A stretch of DNA of 21,718 bases from Treponema sp. Its GTDB lineage: Bacteria > Spirochaetota > Spirochaetia > Treponematales > Breznakiellaceae. Below, piece by piece: positions 14,992-21,544 of the stretch. Numbering within the stretch: the first letter of the stretch is position 1; each line of letters opens with the position of its first letter. The notes under the pieces are model-generated. The model worked only from the letters and a program-made list of their open reading frames with translations, did no database searches and was not told where the DNA came from. Location: positions 1 through 21,718 of the forward strand of contig JAISEB010000093.1 of assembly GCA_031264395.1 (NCBI GenBank), read 5' to 3'. The position numbers and the translations under genes were made by a program.

Positions 14992-16805
14992 GTATTTTTA
15001 AAAACCAGAACGGTACATACATCAGCATACGGTACAAACTGCTGGCTGTATTCTTTGTTTTTTTCTTTTTGGCGACTTCGGTAATTACTTCTGTAGTATT
15101 CCTGTTCATTTCCGATATGGCAAGACGCAATGTAAGCACGTCAAACGCCAATCTCATTTCTTACATCAGTGACAATATCAGTTTTCTGTTGAACGAGGTA
15201 AAAGATACTTCAATGTTCTTCCTGACCAATGAAACGCTTATTTCCCTGCTTGAAGCCTCAGATCCCAGAAGTCTTGATTTTATAAAAAAGCAGGATGAGG
15301 TATACCGTTCTCTTATAAACCGGATGGTTAGCGGCAACAGTTCAATCGAATCCATCGAAATTATCGGCAATAATGGTGTCAATATATCCTGGAATAAATA
15401 TTATGCCAGCGCTACAAAGTATGAAAACCAGATAAAATCGGCAAAAAATCTTATCGGCAAGGACAATTGGACGCCTGACGGACAGCTTGGATATTTTCTC
15501 AACACCGGAGGGCAACTTTCTTTCCTCAGGGTATTGCGTGCAAATACAAATCTTTCACAGGTATTGGGATATCTGATGATCCATTTGCCTGCGAGCCGTA
15601 TTGATGATATATATAAAAACCGTTTGTTTTATGAAAATTCGGCTCTTTATATTGTTGATACCAATAATTTAATCATTACCTCCAACATCAGGAGGAATTT
15701 TGGAAATGTTTTTGACATACAGCTTCCTTTCTATTTTGACAGCGAACCAGGGAGTGATAAATTTGGCGGTTATTTTGAAATTCGCAGGGAAGGAAAAAAA
15801 TCAATCCTGTTTTACCGGAAACTTGCTTCCTGTGACTGGTATGTTATCAATGTGGTACCGCAGGATTTACTTCTGCATGAATATTCAGTTGTAGCGCGAT
15901 ATCTTGTTATGGTAATTGTCTTCTGTTCATTTTTCAGCATACTGCTTGTCATGTTCTATTTGAAACGGATGCTTAATCCCCTTGTAGAAGTTTCACATGC
16001 CATGGGGGAAATTGAAAAGGAGCATTATACCATTCAAATTGCCAATTACAGGAATGACGAGATTGGCAATATGGCAAAGAGTTTTAATCATATGGCGCGG
16101 AAACTGAATGATCTGATAAAACAGGTCTACGGCTTTGAGATAAAACAACGGGACATGCAGATAACCACGTTACGCAGTCAGATGAATCCCCATTTCCTGT
16201 ATAATATGCTGGATGTTATCGTATGGAAGGGCAGAGCCGAACAGGCCTATGATACCGTCGAATTTACCCGTGAATTATCACTGTATCTGCGTAAAAGCAT
16301 TTCAGAAAGTAAGACCTTCAGCACTGTTCATGATGAAACAATTCATCTCGTTACATACATTAATTTGCAAAAAAACAGACTGGGGGACAGTATCGAATTC
16401 AGCATTAACATAGAGGAGAATTCCAGAGTTTGCCTGACCATTGAAAGCGTTTTGCAGCCGCTGGTTGAGAATGCTATCAATCATGGCATACTTGAAGGCA
16501 GTGGCGTTGGTTCTGTGGCGGTAAGAATAGGTGTAGAAGGAAAAATCCTCGTTATTGAAGTTGAAGACGATGGCAGTAATGAACCTGATATTAAAGATCT
16601 GGAAGAAATCATGAATACAGAAAACAGGGACAGCCGTGGTTTTGCCATTAGGAACATCAACAGCCGGATAAAATTGCTCTTTGGGACGGAATGGGGGCTG
16701 TGTTTTCATCGAACTCCCGATGGTTTGACCATAGCAAGAGTAAGACAGCCGGCCTGTACAACGCTGGAAATTCAGGAAATTTCCGCGGCCAAAATTCATA
16801 AATAA
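14988..16805 (+). CDS. YesM-type sensor histidine kinase
   Basis: 605 residues; GTG start within GTGA overlapping the regulator's TGA, with AGGAAAG just upstream, so translation is coupled. TM1 is at about 16-42, the extracytoplasmic sensor region (Cache-like in outline) at about 43-303, TM2 at about 304-324 and HAMP at about 325-378. The His_kinase domain has His402 in SQMNPHFLYNMLD, and the HATPase domain has LQPLVENAINHGI and a DDGS-containing Mg/ATP box. The MNPHFLYN motif and the AraC-type partner define the LytS/YesM class that typically controls carbohydrate uptake. The GLGL loop expected late in HATPase is represented by the weaker SRGFAIRNINSRI. The nearby solute-binding protein or its ligand is the likely signal (inference). 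Confidence 0.93.
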   Translation: MSIFKNQNGTYISIRYKLLAVFFVFFFLATSVITSVVFLFISDMARRNVSTSNANLISYISDNISFLLNEVKDTSMFFLTNETLISLLEASDPRSLDFIKKQDEVYRSLINRMVSGNSSIESIEIIGNNGVNISWNKYYASATKYENQIKSAKNLIGKDNWTPDGQLGYFLNTGGQLSFLRVLRANTNLSQVLGYLMIHLPASRIDDIYKNRLFYENSALYIVDTNNLIITSNIRRNFGNVFDIQLPFYFDSEPGSDKFGGYFEIRREGKKSILFYRKLASCDWYVINVVPQDLLLHEYSVVARYLVMVIVFCSFFSILLVMFYLKRMLNPLVEVSHAMGEIEKEHYTIQIANYRNDEIGNMAKSFNHMARKLNDLIKQVYGFEIKQRDMQITTLRSQMNPHFLYNMLDVIVWKGRAEQAYDTVEFTRELSLYLRKSISESKTFSTVHDETIHLVTYINLQKNRLGDSIEFSINIEENSRVCLTIESVLQPLVENAINHGILEGSGVGSVAVRIGVEGKILVIEVEDDGSNEPDIKDLEEIMNTENRDSRGFAIRNINSRIKLLFGTEWGLCFHRTPDGLTIARVRQPACTTLEIQEISAAKIHK

Positions 16806-16898
16806 CCGTGTTTGGTTAAAAAATTAAACAATCTCGTTAAAAAAACAGGTATCATGATTCGGGATATATCTTTACAATCAAGAAAATTATTTACGATT

Positions 16899-16903
16899 GG
16901 AGG
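16899..16903 (+). promoter_or_regulatory. Strong ribosome-binding site of the sugar-binding lipoprotein gene
   Basis: GGAGG lies 9 bases before ATG 16913 in an AT-rich leader. It supports ATG 16913 over the second ATG at 16919. It is the best ribosome site in the cassette together with that of the first permease, consistent with high expression of the binding protein. Confidence 0.8.
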
Positions 16904-16912
16904 AAAATTTTC

Positions 16913-18262
16913 ATGAAGATGCAAAAACCTATTACGACGATGTTGTGTATTCTGGTATTTGCCGGTATTTTTGGCGCCTGCGGAGGAAAACAATCTACCG
17001 CCTTATCCCAGGCAGTGACTACCCCTGGTCTTTCCGCTCCGGTGACTCTTAACGTGATTGACTCGTATCTGCCAAATCTGACGGAACCCGATGTAATCGC
17101 GTTAAATATTGTAATTGACAGGTTTACGGCGGCTCATCCTGATATAACGCTCGTCCGGGATCAGTCTTCCGCCGATGTCATTGATACCAAAGTACCGACC
17201 CTTGCTTCGGCCAATGAATTACCGGATATTTTTACGAACCGTTCGGCCTGGGTGCCCAATTTTGAGGCGTCAGGCCAGCTTATGCCGATTAATGATCTTT
17301 TTACCGATGATCCCGCTTTTCTTACTGGGTTTTCTCCCGGAATGCTTGATGATTTTACCTATCAAGGCAAGGTTTACGGTATTCCGTGGCGCGCCATGTC
17401 ACTCTTCTTTATGTACTACAACATGGACATTCTGGCCCAGGCCGGCATTAATTCAGTTCCCAAGACATATGACGAGTTAAAGGCTGCCATAGCCGCAGTT
17501 AAAAAGACCGGCGTTACTCCCATTGCTTTGGGTGATAAAGGTAAATGGTGTAGCCGGATGTGGTTTTCCGGCCTTAACGTCCGTACTGCAGGCGGCGATT
17601 ACCTTGAAAGACTGAAAAGCAGTCAATTAAAATTCACTGATGATGTCTTTAAAAAATCATTGGGTATTATGAAAGAGCTTGCCGACATGGATGCTTTTAA
17701 CGAAGACTTTACCGCCATTGATTTTCTGCAGGCTCGACAACTCTACTATGCCAGGAAAACAGCCATGTACGGAGAGATGGCCGCTTTTGCCCAGAGTTCC
17801 GAGACCGCCTGGCCTGATGATATACGTGATGTTACCAAGTTCGAATTCTTTCCTGCCTTGCCTGGTGAAGGTCCTGTCTCAGGCAATGTTGCCGAACCGG
17901 TTACCGCGGACTGGGGCCTTTCGTTTAATTCAAAACTGAAAGGGGACAAACTGGTCGCGGCCCGCGTCTTTGCGAAGGAAGTACTCGGAGACGCGTACAA
18001 CCAGGTTCTTGCCGAGAAAGGCGGTCTTGCGGTTCGTCCTACCCCGTTGGCAGACTTCTCCGAACTCCCCAGCGCGGTTGTATATTACAACGAGAATATA
18101 GCGCCCCGTATCATTGGCGGCGGCCATATTGACAGCCGGCTGCCTGGTGGCATCCTCGAAACTGTTTCCGCTGCGCTCCAGGAGACACTTCTTGGCATGA
18201 AGCAGCCTGCGGAAGCCCTGCAGGATATGCAGAATGCTTTTGACAAAGCGGATATTAAATAG
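16913..18262 (+). CDS. ABC transporter family 1 solute-binding lipoprotein (carbohydrate type)
   Basis: 449 residues. It captures the substrate outside the inner membrane and passes it to the two permeases downstream. Residues 1-22 are a lipoprotein signal peptide; Cys23 in FAGIFGACGG is the probable lipidation site, a permissive lipobox as is common in spirochaetes. The mature part shows the family 1 outline: FTAAHPDITL, LPDIFTNRSAWVP, GQLMPINDLF, YQGKVYGIPW, FFMYYNMDILAQAGI, PKTYDELKAA and a C-terminal ALQDMQNAF helix. These match MalE/UgpB-like binding proteins for sugars or sugar derivatives, but the sugar cannot be read from sequence. It follows the kinase gene after 107 bases that hold no promoter I can defend. 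A 240-base gap with a hairpin separates it from the permease genes. Confidence 0.92.
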   Translation: MKMQKPITTMLCILVFAGIFGACGGKQSTALSQAVTTPGLSAPVTLNVIDSYLPNLTEPDVIALNIVIDRFTAAHPDITLVRDQSSADVIDTKVPTLASANELPDIFTNRSAWVPNFEASGQLMPINDLFTDDPAFLTGFSPGMLDDFTYQGKVYGIPWRAMSLFFMYYNMDILAQAGINSVPKTYDELKAAIAAVKKTGVTPIALGDKGKWCSRMWFSGLNVRTAGGDYLERLKSSQLKFTDDVFKKSLGIMKELADMDAFNEDFTAIDFLQARQLYYARKTAMYGEMAAFAQSSETAWPDDIRDVTKFEFFPALPGEGPVSGNVAEPVTADWGLSFNSKLKGDKLVAARVFAKEVLGDAYNQVLAEKGGLAVRPTPLADFSELPSAVVYYNENIAPRIIGGGHIDSRLPGGILETVSAALQETLLGMKQPAEALQDMQNAFDKADIK

Positions 18263-18271
18263 CGTCTGTAT

Positions 18272-18303
18272 TCTGTCCATAATGCAGACACATTATGGAC
18301 AGA
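18272..18303. promoter_or_regulatory. Perfect 13-bp hairpin between binding-protein and permease genes
   Basis: Arms TCTGTCCATAATG (18272-18284) and CATTATGGACAGA (18291-18303) pair perfectly around a CAGACA loop, starting 9 bases after the binding-protein stop. No U tract follows, so it is better read as an RNA-stabilising or partial attenuation hairpin. Such a hairpin would give more binding protein than permease mRNA, as seen between malE and malF in enteric bacteria. The left arm shares TCTGTCCATAA with the inverted repeat in the response regulator leader. Confidence 0.75.
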
Positions 18304-18365
18304 TCTCCCTGAAACAGGCATTTCACGTACCGCGCCACGGCGGGTTCCTGGATATTAGCCCCCCG

Positions 18366-18468
18366 AATAGAGTCGTTTGACAATACGGCTGGTTGCCGGT
18401 CAATAGAGTTGCACAACTTGTTTAGTCGCAGACAATAGTTTGCGCACCAACCAGGTTCCTAAACAAGT
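18366..18468. repeat. Composite palindromic repeat between binding-protein and permease genes
   Basis: Two AATAGAGT starts (18366-18373 and 18402-18409), each like the left end of the copies at 21.14 and 21.38 kb. The first leads into TTGAC...GTCAA arms around CGGC-TGGTT-GCCG. The second leads into ten-base arms ACTTGTTTAG (18416-18425) and CTAAACAAGT (18459-18468) that pair perfectly. Inside them is a smaller hairpin, CGCAGAC-AATA-GTTTGCG with one mismatch, and the ACCAACCAGGTT core typical of the family. It has the same plan as the post-MFS copy: an outer palindrome with a foreign small palindrome inside. Confidence 0.65.
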
Positions 18469-18502
18469 CAAACAAAGAATCAGGAAAAAAAGGAGGGTAT
18501 TT

Positions 18503-19390
18503 GTGGCAGAAAGACTTAAAAAGGCTGACAAAAAGGTTCTGGGGGTGTTAATAGTACCGGGAATTTCCGTTTTTTGTTTTGCTCTTCTCATACCTATTGC
18601 AATCGCTGTTTATTATAGTCTTTTTACATGGCGAAGCATCACAAAGCCTGTCTGGAACGGTTTTGCCAATTTCAGGGAACTGGCAACTGATCCGATCTTC
18701 TGGAAGGCCCTGATAAATAATCTAAAACTTGCTTTCTACACTCTTGTCGGACAGATAGGCATCGGCTATTTTCTTGCTTTTGCGCTGGTTTCCCGGTGGG
18801 TGCGTTTTCGGCAGTTTCACCGCATAGTCATGTATTTTCCGGCGATGGTTTCATCGGTTGTCATGAGTTTCCTATGGACTCTGGTTTACAGTAATGATTA
18901 CGGTATATTGAATGCCCTCCTTCGTTTGACGGGCCTGGGAAAATATACGACGGCATGGCTCAGTAATCCGAAAATTGTTGTAGAAGTTCTGGCGGTACCC
19001 CTTATCTGGCAGTGGTTTGGTTATTATACAGTTATATTTCTCAGCGCCTTTGTCTCGATTCCCTCCGAAGTACTCGAATCAGCAAAACTTGAAGGGGCCG
19101 TTGGCATCAAACTTGCCTGGCGTATTTACATGCCGATGACGTATGATACGCTCAAGGTCGCGGTAATGTTGTGCCTCGCCGGTATCATGAAGGCATTTGA
19201 CCATGTGCTTGTAATGACCGATGGAGGACCCGGAACCAGTTCCATGGTTTTGGCTCTTTATGCCTACAAAACAACCTTTGTCGGTCTCCGCCATGGATTC
19301 GGCAGTTCTATCGCAGTTGGCATTGTCATTATAAGCCTTGTTATTACCATGCTTGCAAGAACCATCATGGGAGGCAAACGCTATGACTAA
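18503..19390 (+). CDS. ABC transporter permease, CUT1 type (MalF-like)
   Basis: 295 residues from GTG 18503, which is preceded by AGGAGGG (18491-18497) at 5 bases. A TTG at 18440 opens the same frame but would put repeat DNA into the protein, so it is rejected. About six membrane helices, the first at about residues 14-36. The EAA loop that contacts the ATPase is visible as SAKLEGAVGIKLAWRIYMP at about 192-211, and the segment FDHVLVMTDGGPGTSS is typical of MalF/UgpA-type permeases. It forms the inner-membrane channel with the next gene. The ATPase is not encoded here. Confidence 0.92.
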   Translation: MAERLKKADKKVLGVLIVPGISVFCFALLIPIAIAVYYSLFTWRSITKPVWNGFANFRELATDPIFWKALINNLKLAFYTLVGQIGIGYFLAFALVSRWVRFRQFHRIVMYFPAMVSSVVMSFLWTLVYSNDYGILNALLRLTGLGKYTTAWLSNPKIVVEVLAVPLIWQWFGYYTVIFLSAFVSIPSEVLESAKLEGAVGIKLAWRIYMPMTYDTLKVAVMLCLAGIMKAFDHVLVMTDGGPGTSSMVLALYAYKTTFVGLRHGFGSSIAVGIVIISLVITMLARTIMGGKRYD

Positions 19391-20219
19391 AAAACGTTTT
19401 TCTTTTTCGGCATTTTTTCTGAATGCGATATTAATGCTACTGTCGATCACCTGTATTTATCCGGTTATTTGGCTGATATATTCTTCCGTCAAAACCGATG
19501 CCGATTTTATGGCGCATATATTTGGACTGCCAGCCCTGCCGTTACAATGGAACAATTATTACGCCGCATTGATTCGGAGCAAGATTTTAAATTATTTTTT
19601 TAATACGCTGTTCAATGGTTTCTCATCGGTGTTGGTAATTATTTTCTTTGCCTTCTGTATAGGCTATGTTCTTGCCCGTTACCGTTTTAAAGGAAAATTC
19701 CTTGTTGAACTAATATTGATGCTTGGCATGATAGTACCGGTTCATTCCCTGTTGGTTCCCATGTATATTCAGTTTAAACTGATCAATATTGTTGACCGGC
19801 GGGGTGTCCTGATTTTCCCTTATGTGGGTATCATGCTTCCTCTCTCGGTATTTCTTATCCGTGCCTACATCAAGAGACTTCCCGCTTCCCTTGAAGAATC
19901 GGCCGAAATTGAAGGAGCCGGTCTCGCTTCGACACTGTTATGGATTATTGTACCGGTTGCAAAGCCTGTACTTGTTACAGTTAGCGTCATTGTCTTTAAT
20001 TTCGTATGGAATGAAATGCCATTCAGCCTGATTTTAAATGCCAGTGACAAGGTACGCAATATTGCGGTAGGAATAATGAATTTTGCTTCCAGTTATGATG
20101 TAAAATGGACTCTGCGAATTGCCGCCTGTGTTACTTCGTTGATTCCGGTCATCCTGTTATACGGATTCTTTAACAGGCAAATTGTGCAAAGTTCCGTAGA
20201 CGGTTCTGTTAAGGGTTAA
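19383..20219 (+). CDS. ABC transporter permease, CUT1 type (MalG-like)
   Basis: 278 residues. ATG 19383 overlaps the end of the first permease gene by 8 bases, with GGGAGG about 9 bases upstream. About six membrane helices. The EAA loop is ESAEIEGAGLASTLLWIIVP near residues 170-190. WLIYSSVKTDADF after helix 1 and the VPMYIQFKLINIVDRR segment are typical of MalG/UgpE-like partners. It ends 17 bases before the hydrolase start, so the two are probably co-transcribed. Confidence 0.92.
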   Translation: MTKKRFSFSAFFLNAILMLLSITCIYPVIWLIYSSVKTDADFMAHIFGLPALPLQWNNYYAALIRSKILNYFFNTLFNGFSSVLVIIFFAFCIGYVLARYRFKGKFLVELILMLGMIVPVHSLLVPMYIQFKLINIVDRRGVLIFPYVGIMLPLSVFLIRAYIKRLPASLEESAEIEGAGLASTLLWIIVPVAKPVLVTVSVIVFNFVWNEMPFSLILNASDKVRNIAVGIMNFASSYDVKWTLRIAACVTSLIPVILLYGFFNRQIVQSSVDGSVKG

Positions 20220-20236
20220 CCGGAGTTGATAATACG

Positions 20237-21139
20237 ATGGAGAAAATCATGAATTCGGCTATTCCTGATAAAGACGATGTCCTGAACGGCGAGCTGGTAT
20301 ACGAAGGTGACAGGGTGTTTATATACCGGCTTGCGGACTGCCTTTATTTCAGAAAAGCAAATTTACTGGAACGCGGTCAATGTAATGGTGTGTATATTGT
20401 GGGTGGCGGTGCCGTTGCCGCGGTAGATATTCCAACAATGGAAGCTGCCGTTGAAATGGAAAATGAAATCAGAATGCTTTTTGGCCTTCCCCTGCGTTAT
20501 ATTTTTTTGACTCATCCGCACAAGGATCACATCGACGGCATCGGGCATTTTTTGGGTAGTTCCGTTACTTTTATCGTTTCATCCCTTCTTGCTTCGGAAT
20601 TATCCCGGTCTTACCGTGGAAAAAACAAGGCTCTTTTTATGGGCATTGACAGAGATGCGTTGTTATACCTTGGCGATACTGAAATTCGCGTCTTTACCTC
20701 AGGATATACCATGCATTCGCCTTATGATCTATTTGTTCATCTTCCGAAAGAAAAGGCGCTCTGTACCGGGGATTGCGTTGTAGAACCATGGATTCTTTAT
20801 TATCACAGCGCGGATGTCAAGAACTGGATTGCGGGGTTACGGCAAATAGGACGTCAATCCTACCGTCTTGTCCTTCCTGGCCACGGTCCTGTTTTTGGGC
20901 CTGACGTTATCGGGAAAACGGCGGATTTTCTGCAATCTCTCTACGATTTGGCGGGCCGTTCTATTGATGAATTGGCTCCCGGGGAACGTTGTGATCTTGA
21001 TGCCAGCACAATCGACAGGATTACCGACAGGATATTTTGCCGTCCCGAAGCCGCGTTGATAAAACAAAACGGAGGAGCCGAGGCAGAACGGCAATTTCGA
21101 ATGGTTTTTCGAAGGCGTCTTTACGAATTCCTGAAATAG
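20237..21139 (+). CDS. Metallo-beta-lactamase-fold hydrolase
   Basis: 300 residues. The dinuclear metal site is complete by eye: His93, His95, Asp97 and His98 in THPHKDHIDG, His160 in TMHSPYD, Asp179 in LCTGDCVV and His216 in LPGHGPVFG. This is the glyoxalase II/lactonase-type set. A C-terminal helical part (about 225-300) follows. No signal peptide, so it is probably cytoplasmic. Two starts are possible: ATG 20237 with a distant GGAG (20222-20225), or ATG 20249, which has GGAG (20239-20242) at 6 bases; the difference is four residues. Being last in the transport cassette, it may act on the imported compound or a metabolite such as a lactone or ester (inference). The TAG stop is part of an inserted-looking repeat (AATAGAGTTG). 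Confidence 0.9.
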   Translation: MEKIMNSAIPDKDDVLNGELVYEGDRVFIYRLADCLYFRKANLLERGQCNGVYIVGGGAVAAVDIPTMEAAVEMENEIRMLFGLPLRYIFLTHPHKDHIDGIGHFLGSSVTFIVSSLLASELSRSYRGKNKALFMGIDRDALLYLGDTEIRVFTSGYTMHSPYDLFVHLPKEKALCTGDCVVEPWILYYHSADVKNWIAGLRQIGRQSYRLVLPGHGPVFGPDVIGKTADFLQSLYDLAGRSIDELAPGERCDLDASTIDRITDRIFCRPEAALIKQNGGAEAERQFRMVFRRRLYEFLK

Positions 21140-21179
21140 AGTTGTTTAATAACCAACCGGGTTATTAAACATGTCCATT
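21135..21179 (+). repeat. Palindromic element, forward copy, overlapping the hydrolase stop codon
   Basis: AATAGAGTTG leads into an 11-base perfect stem GTTTAATAACC (21144-21154), loop AACCG and GGTTATTAAAC (21160-21170), ending near CATGTCCATT. Aligned with the reverse complement of the copy at 21344-21389 it shares the AATAGAG end, the TGTT, the AACCAACCGGGTT core and an AACA right end. The two stems differ at paired positions on both arms, which keeps the pairing. The element contributes the hydrolase TAG stop and the last codons and stop of the toxin remnant on the other strand. It may also serve as a two-way transcription stop. Confidence 0.8.
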
Positions 21180-21431
21180 ATATCTTTGTATCTTTTCTTT
21201 GGTAAATACTTCCAATAATCTGATATTATTTCTTCTTCATATTTATTTTTGACATCTTGTAATAATTCTTCGAATATACGTTCAACCGCCAGAATTTTCC
21301 TGTTTTCCAATAATGTGGAAACTATAGAATAATATTCCTGATTATTGAGCTTGTTCCAAAACCCGGTTGGTTTTGGAACAGCCTCTATTCTTTAAGCATT
21401 CGATCCAGACTGTTGTATCAAGTATTATCAT
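21146..21431 (-). pseudogene. vapC: VapC-type PIN-domain toxin remnant, interrupted by a palindromic element and 3'-truncated
   Basis: Reading from ATG 21431 gives MIILDTTVWIECLKN, a classic PIN-domain start with the first metal-binding Asp5. The frame then enters the element and stops at 21342-21344. In another frame beyond the element comes NNQEYYSIVSTLLENRKIL, then VERIFEELLQ, VKNKYEEEIISDYW and KYLPKK, the expected next part of VapC proteins. Deleting 43 bp (one ATT plus the 40-bp element) joins the two parts as LKNNQEYYS in a single 80-codon frame. The 3' end is replaced by the second element, so about 50-60 residues with the later acidic metal ligands are gone. VapC toxins are Mg-dependent RNases; this one cannot be active. 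Family match is from memory of VapC sequences. Confidence 0.8.
21344..21389 (-). repeat. Palindromic element, reverse copy, inserted in the toxin remnant
   Basis: On the - strand it reads AATAGAGGCTGTTCC, then AAAACCAACCGGGTTTTGG, then AACAAGCTCAAT. The stem is GTTCCAAAACC (21353-21363) and GGTTTTGGAAC (21369-21379) with loop CGGTT, the reverse complement of the forward copy's loop. It is bounded by ATT (21344-21346) and ATT (21387-21389), a possible 3-bp target duplication around a 40-bp unit. Insertion here breaks the toxin frame. The right-hand bases TGAGCTTGTTCC recur exactly at the end of the MFS gene (13086-13097). Confidence 0.85.
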
Positions 21432-21468
21432 TAATCAAATCATCAGCGATTATTGCGGTTACTTTCAT
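21418..21468 (-). pseudogene. vapB: VapB-type antitoxin remnant (first 14 codons plus junction)
   Basis: ATG 21468 opens MKVTAIIADDLIND and then Asn-Thr and a TGA stop at 21418-21420. The start fits small VapB antitoxins that begin MKVTAIIPDDLI and continue for about 70 residues. Here the rest is missing and the toxin start codon (21429-21431) falls within codons 13-14 of the antitoxin. A deletion fused the antitoxin's 5' end directly to the toxin gene. Without antitoxin the toxin would only be tolerated once broken, which fits the interruption next door. Confidence 0.65.
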
Positions 21469-21475
21469 ACGATTA

Positions 21476-21504
21476 AGTATACGATACATTATCATATCTG
21501 CCAA
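21476..21504 (-). promoter_or_regulatory. Sigma-70-type promoter of the vapBC remnant, leaderless
   Basis: TTGGCA (21499-21504, - strand), 17 bases, TATACT (21476-21481). The antitoxin ATG begins 8 bases past the -10 box, so transcription would start at or next to the start codon and give a leaderless mRNA. The repeated ATCGTAT at the -10 edge and again just before the ATG could be an autorepression site, as usual for toxin-antitoxin loci. Confidence 0.65.
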
Positions 21505-21544
21505 TGTTTTTTCGATTGTTTTTTGATTCGTATTGCCGAAAGCA

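Noticed and set aside
18440..18502. Upstream TTG start extending the first permease by 21 residues
   Set aside because: The extension translates repeat DNA, while GTG 18503 has a perfectly placed AGGAGGG.
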